Position numbers and translations under genes: made by a program. From Croceibacterium selenioxidans (GTDB lineage: Bacteria; Pseudomonadota; Alphaproteobacteria; Sphingomonadales; Sphingomonadaceae), in contig NZ_JAHFVK010000002.1 of NCBI RefSeq assembly GCF_018599195.1, forward strand, positions 752,001-816,000: 64,000 nucleotides of DNA, read 5' to 3'. Of the stretch, positions 29,736 through 37,321 are shown piece after piece (position 1 is the stretch's first letter; every line of letters begins with the position of its first letter). Below the pieces are notes generated by a model. It was given only the letters and a program-made list of their open reading frames with translations. It had not been told where the DNA came from and searched no databases.

Positions 29736-30272
29736 ATGGCAATGGCGGTAGGCGGCGGTTCAGAAACGCCGATGTCAGACATCAACACCACGCCCCTCGT
29801 GGACGTGATGCTGGTCATGCTGATCATCTTCCTTATTGCGGTTCCGGTCGCCATGCAGACGGTCGAGAAGCTCGAGATTCCGATCTTCGAGTCGGTCGAA
29901 TCGAAGGACAAGGTCGAGAACCTGCTCCTGACGGTTACGACGACCGACGAGGCGGGCCGGACCCCGGGCACGATCCGCACGGATTACACTGGCGCCTATC
30001 GCGGCGGTGAATGCAGGGTGTTCTTCAACAACACCACGCCGGTGGATTCGACCGAACTGTACGACGAGGCTTTCAAGCGGCTCGATGCGATCGTCCAGCG
30101 CGCTGGCGGGATCGAAGCGCTGGTCGCCAATCCCGAGACGATTCCTCAGGTCCACATTCGCGCGGACGTGAACACGCCGTGGCGTTGTGTGGCTGGTGCG
30201 ATCTACAACATCCAGGCGGCCGGTTACCCGACCGTCGGCTTCATCTCCAACCCGGTCGATCCGAACGCCTAA
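29736..30272 (+). CDS. exbD: ExbD-type biopolymer transporter, long form
   Basis: The 178-residue protein has the ExbD N-terminus (SDINTTPLVDVMLVMLIIFLI, essential aspartate D23 in the helix) and a periplasmic domain longer than usual (ExbD is near 140 residues). The extra segment, about residues 70-115, contains C93; a second cysteine, C151, lies in PWRCVAG. The pair could form a disulphide, since no other cysteine is present. It follows exbB by 83 bases and precedes a second exbD. Confidence 0.93.
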   Translation: MAMAVGGGSETPMSDINTTPLVDVMLVMLIIFLIAVPVAMQTVEKLEIPIFESVESKDKVENLLLTVTTTDEAGRTPGTIRTDYTGAYRGGECRVFFNNTTPVDSTELYDEAFKRLDAIVQRAGGIEALVANPETIPQVHIRADVNTPWRCVAGAIYNIQAAGYPTVGFISNPVDPNA

Positions 30273-30316
30273 GGCGTCGGACCGACGGGTGAGTGGAATT
30301 CAAGGAGTAAGTCCCC

Positions 30317-30748
30317 ATGGCGATGTCCGGCGGCAAAGACGACGGCGCCCCGATGATGGAAATGAACATGACGCCGTTGATCGACGTCCTGCTCGTGCTC
30401 CTCATCTGTTTCATCATGTCTATCCCTGTGGCCACCCACTCGGTCGATATCGACCTTCCGGTGCCCAACCCGAATCCTCCGCCAGACATGGTGGATCCGG
30501 TTAAGAACAAGATCGTTCTGACGCCGACCAACGAGATCCTGTGGAACGGTGCGCCGATCGATCAGGGCACGCTGGTCGCCAACCTGCAGACCTCGCGGAC
30601 CTTCGCGGTCGAGCCGGAACTGCAGTTCGAACCGGAAGCCCTCGCGAGCTACGATCTGTCGGCCAAAGTGCTGAACATCATCAAAGCCTCGGGCGTGACC
30701 AAGTTCGGCTTCGTCGGGAACGACAAATACCGAGTGTTCGGCAAGTAG
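30317..30748 (+). CDS. exbD: ExbD-type biopolymer transporter, short form
   Basis: A 143-residue ExbD with MEMNMTPLIDVLLVLLICFIM, the proton-path aspartate near residue 23, and a periplasmic domain of standard length ending SGVTKFGFVGNDKYRVFGK. Its C-terminus is very like that of the separate exbD at 31333-31758. It ends the operon; a strong terminator follows 35 bases after the stop. Confidence 0.95.
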   Translation: MAMSGGKDDGAPMMEMNMTPLIDVLLVLLICFIMSIPVATHSVDIDLPVPNPNPPPDMVDPVKNKIVLTPTNEILWNGAPIDQGTLVANLQTSRTFAVEPELQFEPEALASYDLSAKVLNIIKASGVTKFGFVGNDKYRVFGK

Positions 30749-30783
30749 CCTAACGACACTCAGCCAGTCACAATGGACGGGAG

Positions 30784-30815
30784 AAGGGGCGGAGAGATCC
30801 GCCCCTTTTTCTTTT
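30784..30815 (+). terminator. rho-independent terminator of the tonB operon
   Basis: A perfect 10-bp stem (30784-30793 with 30798-30807) with loop GAGA is followed by TTTTTCTTTT. It is the clearest intrinsic terminator in the window. Confidence 0.95.
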
Positions 30816-30928
30816 CCGGGAACCCTTTCCTTCCCCTAGCCTAGGTACAATCCTCAATCGCGCCACGCTTGGCGATATGAGAAGGATCGAACCCTTGGCG
30901 CGAACCATTCCGCGTCGAAGGAGCTAGC

Positions 30929-31135
30929 GTGATCCCCAATCTCCTCGGCACAGTTGCCATGCGCCTGGCCGCCGAAGCGTCATCAGCCGACGACTTGCTG
31001 AAAGAGCGCGTCGAGCCATCGCCGAAGGGGGTGGCGGCGTTCATCGAGCGACGGGCCGCCTGCAATCACCTTCTTGGCGAAGAACCCTACGACAGGCAGC
31101 GCGCGAACGAGCTGAAAAGGGCGCTCCGGAACTAA
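30929..31135 (+). CDS. small protein with CNHxxGEEPYD motif
   Basis: A 68-codon frame starts with GTG at 30929 behind an excellent AAGGAG five bases away, and ends at 31135. The product has the segment RRAACNHLLGEEPYDRQRA. This resembles a 'C(D/N)H..GEEPYD..R' pattern I recall from the C-terminus of small exported or lipoprotein hypotheticals in proteobacteria, where it usually ends in another cysteine that is absent here. The N-terminus is not a convincing signal peptide. It may be a shortened copy of such a protein. It lies between two exbD paralogues. Confidence 0.5.
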   Translation: MIPNLLGTVAMRLAAEASSADDLLKERVEPSPKGVAAFIERRAACNHLLGEEPYDRQRANELKRALRN

Positions 31136-31332
31136 CGCTGCGATCGCCTTCCCAGACAGGAGCTCCAGCTCCGCCAAACCTACCGCGGCATTCCCACCAT
31201 CTTACAGCTTCTCGACGACACTGCCGACCTGCCCGGCCGGTAACTCAAGGCACCTGGTTCAAGAGATCCACTTGCCAACATGACATTTCCGTGATGTTAT
31301 ACTGTTACGCCAAACAAAGAGGGGAACATGGG

Positions 31333-31758
31333 ATGTCTTTCACAGTCGCCTCTACCGCCAGGGAACCGCTTAGCGAGATCAACACGACGCCTCTGATCGA
31401 CGTCTTGCTGGTGTTGTTGGTCATGATCGTGCTGACCATTCCGATCGCGACGAATTCGCTGGAGTACGACTTACCCCACGGCGAGTTGAAAGGCGTTCAC
31501 CCCGATCCCATCAGAAACGTGCTGGAGGTCACCCCGGAAGGCATCCTGTTGTGGAATGGCAATCCTACGGACGGGCCCGGCCTTACCTCGCTGCTCAGCG
31601 AGGTGCGCGCGATGAATCCGGAGCCTGAAGTCCAGTTTCGGCCCGACGCAAACGCCGCCTACGGCACCTCCGCCCATGCGCTCCAGATCGTGAAAGCCTC
31701 CGGGGTCACCAAGTTCGGGTTTGTCGACAACGAGAAGTACGGCACGTTCTCCCGCTAA
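31333..31758 (+). CDS. exbD: third ExbD paralogue, standing alone
   Basis: A 141-residue ExbD: INTTPLIDVLLVLLVMIVLTIP with the essential aspartate, and a standard periplasmic domain ending SGVTKFGFVDNEKYGTFSR. The ATG at 31333 has AGAGGGG eight bases before it; a longer frame to 31291 is rejected. It lies about 500 bases beyond the tonB-operon terminator with no exbB or tonB of its own, so it must share the motor upstream or be redundant. It ends five bases before the convergent helicase stop. Confidence 0.93.
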   Translation: MSFTVASTAREPLSEINTTPLIDVLLVLLVMIVLTIPIATNSLEYDLPHGELKGVHPDPIRNVLEVTPEGILLWNGNPTDGPGLTSLLSEVRAMNPEPEVQFRPDANAAYGTSAHALQIVKASGVTKFGFVDNEKYGTFSR

Positions 31759-31762
31759 TCGA

Positions 31763-34225
31763 TCAGCCCTCCTCCTCATCAACCTGATCCGCTTGCCGGC
31801 CGACCCCCATGGCCATCCCGGCAAGCGATTCGGCTTCGAGCAGCAATTCCTCGTCGACTGCGCCTTGCGGCACGCTCTCACGGCCGATCATCACCAAGAC
31901 CGGGACGGCGAGCGGGCTGACCCGATCGAGTTCGACATGGACCAGCCGGTCAGCGGCCGTATCGAGCAGATCGCCGAGGCGCCCGATATCGGTCATCCGC
32001 GCCCGCGCATCGGCCCAGGCCGCCTCGATCAGCAAGTGATCGGGCTCGTATTTACGCAGCACGTCGTAAATCAGATCGGTCGAGAAGGTGACTTGCTTGC
32101 CGCTCTTGCGCTTCCCCGGGTGTTGCCGTTCGACCAACCCGGATATGACCGCGACCTCGCGAAAGGCTCGGCGCAGAAGGTGCGAATCCTGAACCCAATC
32201 CATGAACTCATGCGTCAGGATGTCGGGTGACAAGAGCGGCGCTGGATCGACGACCGGCTTCAATCCCCAGACGGCCAGCGAATAGTCATTGGCAACGAAC
32301 CCGCCGGGCAGCAGCCCTTGCTGCTCCATGCGCTTGGTGATCAGCATGCCGAGCGACTGGTTCGCGTTCCAGCCGGTGAAAGTGTAATAGACGGTGTAAT
32401 GCCGCTTGGCGTGCGGGAAGCTCTCGACCAGCAGGTTTTCGGGTCCGGGCAATTGCGAGCGCCAGTCCTGTACTTCCAGCCACTCGCGAACGTCGTCCGG
32501 AAAACGCGCCCAGCCCACACGGTCGACCAAGATCGCCCGAACCCTATCCGCCAGGTGCGTGGTCAACGGAAGGCGCAGCCCCATGTAGCTCGGGATCGTC
32601 GCCGACTTACGGGCGGCGCGCACGATCAGGTCGAGATCGCGCAGGCTTTCGACCTCCAGGTCCATTCCGGCAAACCGGAAGGTGTCCCCGGTTCTAAGCG
32701 AGGCCGCGAACTGCTCTTCGACCTTGCCGAGAGAGCGCCCGTTCCGAAACCGGATCTCTATCATTTCCGAATCGACGATGATCCCGGCATTCATCCGGTG
32801 TCGCTGCGCATGTTCGGGATGAGTGAGCCGCCAGGTACCGTCCGGGTCGCGGGAAATGCGCTTGAACTTGTCATAGGCGCGGAGCGCGTAACCGCCGGTG
32901 GCGACAAACGTCAGCACTCGCTCCCACACCGTCTCGTCCACCCACGAGTACGCCAAGCTCGATCGCACTTCGGCCAGCAAGGTCCGCTCTTCGAAGGGTG
33001 CCGAGCAGGCGCAGGCCATGACATGTTGCGCGAGGACATCGAGCCCACCCGGGCGAAAGTCCTCCCCGTCGCGCTGGCCCTGGTCGACGGCATCCTTGGC
33101 GGCCTGCGCCTCGAGAAACTCAAAACGATTCCCGGGTACGAGCAGCGCCCGGCTCGGCTGATCGAGCCGGTGATTGGCTCGGCCGATCCGCTGCAGAAGA
33201 CGCGAAGAGCCCTTGGGCGCGCCCATCTGCACAACGCAGTCGATATCACCCCAGTCAACGCCAAGGTCGAGGCTGGCGGTCGCGACAAGCGCCCGTAGCT
33301 CGCCCCGCGCCATGGCCCCTTCGACTTTGCGGCGCGCCTCTTTCGACAGCGAACCGTGGTGGATCGCGATCGGCAGATTGTCCTCGTTCGCGTCCCACAG
33401 CTCCTGGAAGATATATTCGGCCAGAAAGCGCGTGTTGGTGAACACCAGAGTCGTGCGGTTGCGCCTGATCACATCATAGAGCTGGGGAATCGCCCAAATG
33501 GCCGCGTGGCCGCCCCAGGGCACGCTGGCCTCTTCGGGCAGGAGAATCTCGACCTCGGGCGGCGCACCCCGCTCACCCTCTACCAGTTCGACTGCATCGA
33601 TTTCACCCCAGGGAGCCAGCCACGCGCGAAAGCCTTCCGGATCGGCCACCGTTGCGGAGAGCGCCGTGCGCCGCATGTCAGGCGCGATCGCTTGCAACCG
33701 GCTTAGCGCGAGGGCCAGCAGATCACCCCGTTTGCCAGTGGCGAACGCGTGAACCTCGTCGATGACCACGCGCTTGAGACCGGCGAAGAGTTCGTGGCTA
33801 TCCGGGTAGCTAAGCAAGAGTGACAGCGATTCGGGCGTGGTCAGCAATACGTGCGGTGGCCGGCTGCGCTGGCGCTTCTTGCGATCCGAAGGCGTATCGC
33901 CGCTGCGTGTCTCGATCCGGATCGGCAGACCGATCTCCTCTACCGGCGTGAGGAGATTGCGCTGCACGTCGTGCGCCAACGCCTTCAAGGGAGAGACGTA
34001 GAGCGTGTGCAGCCCGTCCGGCGGAGCTTCGCCCCAGCTAGGGCAGAACGCCGCCAGAGTGGGCAGGAAGCCGGCCAGGGTCTTGCCTGCGCCAGTATCG
34101 GCGACGAGCAGGGCGTGGTGGCCTGCATTGCTTGCAGCGAGCATCTCCGCCTGGTGCCGCCGCACCCGCCAACCCCGGCCGGCGAACCACCCGGTGAGCT
34201 CGGAGGGAATTTCCGAGCCGCTCAC
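31763..34225 (-). CDS. ligase-associated DNA damage response DEXH-box helicase (Lhr family)
   Basis: An 820-residue superfamily 2 helicase. Walker A DTGAGKT is at residues 43-49, DEVH at 156-159 with TPESLSLLL before it, and motif VI is LLQRIGRANHR near residue 345. The C-terminal half carries the Lhr-specific winged-helix and core extension. This 'ligase-associated' subgroup is usually next to an ATP-dependent DNA ligase and an mRNA3'-end-like exonuclease, and the three are thought to act in DNA repair. Neither partner is in this window; the neighbours are exbD and a BON gene. Confidence 0.9.
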   Translation of the reverse strand: MSGSEIPSELTGWFAGRGWRVRRHQAEMLAASNAGHHALLVADTGAGKTLAGFLPTLAAFCPSWGEAPPDGLHTLYVSPLKALAHDVQRNLLTPVEEIGLPIRIETRSGDTPSDRKKRQRSRPPHVLLTTPESLSLLLSYPDSHELFAGLKRVVIDEVHAFATGKRGDLLALALSRLQAIAPDMRRTALSATVADPEGFRAWLAPWGEIDAVELVEGERGAPPEVEILLPEEASVPWGGHAAIWAIPQLYDVIRRNRTTLVFTNTRFLAEYIFQELWDANEDNLPIAIHHGSLSKEARRKVEGAMARGELRALVATASLDLGVDWGDIDCVVQMGAPKGSSRLLQRIGRANHRLDQPSRALLVPGNRFEFLEAQAAKDAVDQGQRDGEDFRPGGLDVLAQHVMACACSAPFEERTLLAEVRSSLAYSWVDETVWERVLTFVATGGYALRAYDKFKRISRDPDGTWRLTHPEHAQRHRMNAGIIVDSEMIEIRFRNGRSLGKVEEQFAASLRTGDTFRFAGMDLEVESLRDLDLIVRAARKSATIPSYMGLRLPLTTHLADRVRAILVDRVGWARFPDDVREWLEVQDWRSQLPGPENLLVESFPHAKRHYTVYYTFTGWNANQSLGMLITKRMEQQGLLPGGFVANDYSLAVWGLKPVVDPAPLLSPDILTHEFMDWVQDSHLLRRAFREVAVISGLVERQHPGKRKSGKQVTFSTDLIYDVLRKYEPDHLLIEAAWADARARMTDIGRLGDLLDTAADRLVHVELDRVSPLAVPVLVMIGRESVPQGAVDEELLLEAESLAGMAMGVGRQADQVDEEEG

Positions 34226-34456
34226 ACAGACCCTGACTTGTGTGAACTGCCGTTCCCCGGTTCACCCGAACGGGGCCTCGCTTCGACGAGGGGCGTTGCG
34301 CCAGAGCGCCGTGCGCTTGCGCCAGACAGCGAAACGTCACGGCCGCTCCGTCCGTTGGACTCAGGTTCCTTCGCTCCCTGCGAAGCGGCGCCACGCGGAG
34401 GCCTGCCGAGCCGCGTACCGCCGGTTTTCTTCGGCAGTTCTAGAGGACGCATTCCC
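34226..34456. other. intergenic region between divergent helicase and BON genes
   Basis: No gene is apparent. Two adjacent hairpins are visible: one around 34255-34275 (CCCC/GGGG and GTTC/GAAC arms with one mismatch) and a perfect 5-bp one at 34276-34291 with loop CTTCGA. Promoters for both divergent genes must lie here. Confidence 0.5.
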
Positions 34457-35227
34457 ATGGCAGACCAATCCTATCGCCGCGGCTCAAGAGACCGAAACGA
34501 TCGCGATCGCTATGACCGTGATCGCAGGTACAGCCGCCAAGCCGAACAGTTTGATACCACCGACCGCGGCTGGCTCAATGAAGAGCGCAATTACAGCCAG
34601 TTCGGGGACGCATGGCGCGACGAGGACCAGGGCTGGTCCGGACAGACCGACCCCAGCTATGGTCGTGGCTGGAATCAACCGTCTGAAAGCGAGGGCGAGT
34701 TCCGGCGACATGGCCGGGGCCGACATCGCGATATGGCCGGCGACGAATTCGGCGGACGTCAGTTCGGTCGCGCGACAGCCTATGGTGCGGGTAGCCAATT
34801 GGCGGCCGCTCGCGGTGAGTGGCGCGAACGGCCCGACTGGAACGAGCGCAACGAGCGGGGATGGTTCGATAAGGCGAGCGACGAGGTCGCTAGCTGGTTC
34901 GGCGACGAAGCTGCCACCCGCCGTCGCGAACTCTACGATCATCGCGGCCATGGGCCGGCGGGCTACAAGCGCTCCGACGACCGCATCCTCGAAGACGCAT
35001 CCGATGCCCTGACCGACGACTGGCATGTCGACGCCCGCAAGGTCCAGATCACGGTCAGCAACGGCGAGGTCACGCTCGAAGGCACCGTCCCCAGCCGCCA
35101 ACAGAAGCGCCGTGCGGAAGACTGTGTCGAGGATCTTTCGGGAGTGCGCCACGTCCAGAACAACCTGCGCGTCGAGGAATCCCCTTCCTGGGACCGCAAT
35201 AATAGCAGTGACACAATCAGCAGCTAG
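34457..35227 (+). CDS. BON-domain protein of the SWFGD type
   Basis: The 256-residue protein has a highly charged Arg/Asp/Tyr/Gly-rich region (residues 1-140) that is likely disordered, the SWFGD motif at 146-150, and a BON domain at about 173-238 (ILEDASDALTDDWHVDA through VRHVQNNLRVE). BON domains bind membranes or lipids; this architecture is common in alphaproteobacteria and of unknown role. The ATG at 34457 is preceded by AGAGGA; a longer frame upstream crosses the helicase gene and is rejected. A terminator follows 24 bases after the stop. Confidence 0.85.
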   Translation: MADQSYRRGSRDRNDRDRYDRDRRYSRQAEQFDTTDRGWLNEERNYSQFGDAWRDEDQGWSGQTDPSYGRGWNQPSESEGEFRRHGRGRHRDMAGDEFGGRQFGRATAYGAGSQLAAARGEWRERPDWNERNERGWFDKASDEVASWFGDEAATRRRELYDHRGHGPAGYKRSDDRILEDASDALTDDWHVDARKVQITVSNGEVTLEGTVPSRQQKRRAEDCVEDLSGVRHVQNNLRVEESPSWDRNNSSDTISS

Positions 35228-35251
35228 GTCCGTCCGAAGCATGCAGAAGAA

Positions 35252-35278
35252 GGGGTCCGCGCTTGCGGGCCCCTTTTT
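35252..35278 (+). terminator. rho-independent terminator after the BON gene
   Basis: A 9-bp stem with one G-U pair (35252-35260 with 35265-35273), loop GCTT and a TTTTT run. It ends three bases before the convergent oxidoreductase stop codon. Confidence 0.88.
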
Positions 35279-35280
35279 CA

Positions 35281-36501
35281 TCAGACCTGCCCGAACCTTG
35301 CGTAGAGCGCCGCCAGAGCCGCGACCGATTCCTCCGCTTCTTGCCGGTTCGGCGCCAGGCTTTCGTCACCATATCCGCGCATATCGCCCCCGGAGACGGC
35401 TTGGACGCAGATGCCGTCGGTTCGCGGCACCACGTTCACGCCCCGATAGTTCACTCCGTAATCGAATTCGCGCTGGGGGATCAGCCAGGCGATCTGGCCG
35501 CGCACCGGGACCAGCGTCTGATCGCCGAACAGTGCTTTTGCCCCAAGCCCGGTGCAGTTGATCACGACCTTCTCAGGTAGTGCAGTGAGATCGCCGGGAA
35601 CATGGAACTCGCGTCGCTCGACGCGCCCACCGGCTCCCCTGAAGGCGGTCAGAAGGGTGTGAGTGTAGCTAGCCAGGTTAAACATGATGTTCGATTCGCG
35701 TCGCACGACGGCCTCACCGAACGGCGTAGCTCCCGACGGCAGCGTTTCCGCCCGTGGGAAAACATCGCGCAGTCTCGAGAAATAGGCTGCAAAGTGCAGT
35801 TCGTCCGGCCCTCGCTGACGTGGACCCGCCGGCGGGCCGTCGGACACGAGGTAGCGGTCGATCCAGCGCACAGGGTCGCCCGCGAGACCGAGCAGTGAAC
35901 CGAACCGCTTGAGCGAGGTGCGCGCCATCTGCTCCCACAAGTCGGGAAACCCGGCATCCACCTGATCCGCCAGCGCAATGCGCGAGTCCGGTGTGAAGGA
36001 GCCCGTGGCCCGGATCGACGGTACGTCGGGCATGCTCTCCCGCGCGTAGATCGTGACCTTCGCGCCGGACGACTGGGCCAGAATCGCCGACGTCATGCCG
36101 AGCGGGCCACAGCCTATGACAGCAACCGACGCGGGCGAGCCCGCCAGCGCCTTTCGCGCGGCGATCGCGCTCGATCCCCAGGACAGCGACCAGCCGCTGC
36201 CTCCGTGGCCATAGTTGTGGACCACAAGGGTATCGCCGACCTGTTCGGTGTCGAGCCGGGGACCAGCGGGACGGAACGGCCGGAGACAGACCGAAATGTC
36301 GAACACGCGCTCCATCGAGGCGCGCAAGGGCGCAAGGTTGATTCTCGGGCTTGTGGGCAGGTTGGAGAGCGCGACGCCATTCGCGCCGGGCGCCGTGCAT
36401 CCGGCAAGACCCAGCCCGCCCGTCGCGGCCATTCCGCCCAGCAGGGCCCGGCGATCTAGCGAAAAGTGCGCTCCCACGCGGAAATAGTAGGCGCCACGCA
36501 T
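35281..36501 (-). CDS. FAD-dependent oxidoreductase (D-amino-acid oxidase type) with Tat-lipoprotein signal
   Basis: The 406-residue protein begins with a Tat-like signal (DRRALLGGMAATGGLGLAGC) whose end matches a lipobox. It may be exported folded and lipid-anchored. The body has a dinucleotide-binding motif AVIGCGPLGMTSAILAQ and late segments of the DAO family (VVINCTGLGAKALFGD, TLVPVRGQIAW). An early VVHNYGHGGSGW segment also fits D-amino-acid/sarcosine oxidase relatives. The substrate is unknown. It is divergent from the Mn-riboswitch gene. Confidence 0.85.
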   Translation of the reverse strand: MRGAYYFRVGAHFSLDRRALLGGMAATGGLGLAGCTAPGANGVALSNLPTSPRINLAPLRASMERVFDISVCLRPFRPAGPRLDTEQVGDTLVVHNYGHGGSGWSLSWGSSAIAARKALAGSPASVAVIGCGPLGMTSAILAQSSGAKVTIYARESMPDVPSIRATGSFTPDSRIALADQVDAGFPDLWEQMARTSLKRFGSLLGLAGDPVRWIDRYLVSDGPPAGPRQRGPDELHFAAYFSRLRDVFPRAETLPSGATPFGEAVVRRESNIMFNLASYTHTLLTAFRGAGGRVERREFHVPGDLTALPEKVVINCTGLGAKALFGDQTLVPVRGQIAWLIPQREFDYGVNYRGVNVVPRTDGICVQAVSGGDMRGYGDESLAPNRQEAEESVAALAALYARFGQV

Positions 36502-36559
36502 TCAAGCGCAACTCTGGTCTGAACCCTTGTTGCCTTTGTCGGACCGCCCCTCTATGCGG

Positions 36560-36748
36560 CTCCGGTCATCTGGGGAGTAGCCGACCGCCTTCGGGCGGGC
36601 TCCTGCGTCAACATACTTGGCCGAGAGGTCATGGCGCAGGAGGGACGAGAACCGTTCGGGCGAGACCAATGGCACCTGCACTCCGCCTGGCCGGGCGGGG
36701 GTGCGGTGCCTTTGGTTTGTGTCAGCCCGGCCTGGAGACAGTTCTCTC
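36560..36748 (+). promoter_or_regulatory. yybP-ykoY manganese riboswitch and expression platform
   Basis: The aptamer (about 36560-36670) carries the conserved 5' element GGGGAGTAGC (36572-36581), a GC hairpin with TTCG loop, the central CGTCAACATAC (36606-36616) and the 3' CGAGACC (36661-36667). GGTC at 36564-36567 can pair with GACC at 36664-36667 to close P1. This is the RF00080 pattern, a Mn2+ sensor. Downstream, 36666-36676 can pair with 36705-36715 inside a long hairpin that would compete with P1, and 36689-36696 can pair with 36725-36732 just before the GGAGA ribosome site. The motif match is seen; the switching scheme is inference. Confidence 0.9.
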
Positions 36749-37306
36749 ATGGAAGCGTTTCTCACCTCGGTCGCGCTCGTCGCGGTCGCCGAAATCGGTG
36801 ACAAGACCCAGCTCCTCGCGCTGGTGCTCGCCGCCCGGTTCCGCAAGCCGGTACCGATCGTCCTGGGTATCCTCTTCGCCACGCTCGCCAACCATGCCCT
36901 CGCCGCGCTGTTAGGCGCCACGGCGGCCGCCTGGATCGACGGGGCCTGGTTCAACACCGCCATCGCCATCGCTTTCATCGCCATGGGCCTGTGGACTCTG
37001 ATCCCCGACAAGCTCGACGACGATGGCGAGCCCAAGGCACGCTTCGGACCCTTCCTGACCACGTTGGTGGCGTTCTTCCTGGTCGAGATTGGCGACAAGA
37101 CCCAGGTGGCGACGATCGCGCTCGGTGCCCGCTTCGGCGACGTGCTGGCAGTGACGGCCGGCACGACTGTGGGTATGCTCCTGGCCAACGCACCCGTGGT
37201 CTTCGCCGGTGACGCCCTGGTAAAGCGCGTCCCTTTGACGGCAGTCCGGATAGTCGCGGCCGTCCTTTTCGTCGCTACGGGCGTGGGGATGCTGGTGATG
37301 CGTTAG
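36749..37306 (+). CDS. TMEM165/GDT1 family probable Mn2+ exporter
   Basis: A 185-residue membrane protein with two copies of the signature EIGDKTQ (residues 15-21 and 113-119), one per three-helix repeat, as in the UPF0016/GDT1 family of cation/proton exchangers that move Mn2+ or Ca2+. The two repeats are joined by an acidic linker (DKLDDDGEPKAR). The ATG at 36749 follows GGAGA and the riboswitch; a frame extending to 36617 would overlap the aptamer and is rejected. Control by a manganese riboswitch strongly suggests Mn2+ efflux. Confidence 0.93.
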   Translation: MEAFLTSVALVAVAEIGDKTQLLALVLAARFRKPVPIVLGILFATLANHALAALLGATAAAWIDGAWFNTAIAIAFIAMGLWTLIPDKLDDDGEPKARFGPFLTTLVAFFLVEIGDKTQVATIALGARFGDVLAVTAGTTVGMLLANAPVVFAGDALVKRVPLTAVRIVAAVLFVATGVGMLVMR

Positions 37307-37321
37307 CGCACCCGCACCGTT

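Noticed and set aside
33851-34456. Possible 5' extension of the BON-domain gene
   Set aside because: It would overlap the divergent helicase gene by about 370 bases; ATG 34457 has its own AGAGGA ribosome site and starts the family-like sequence.
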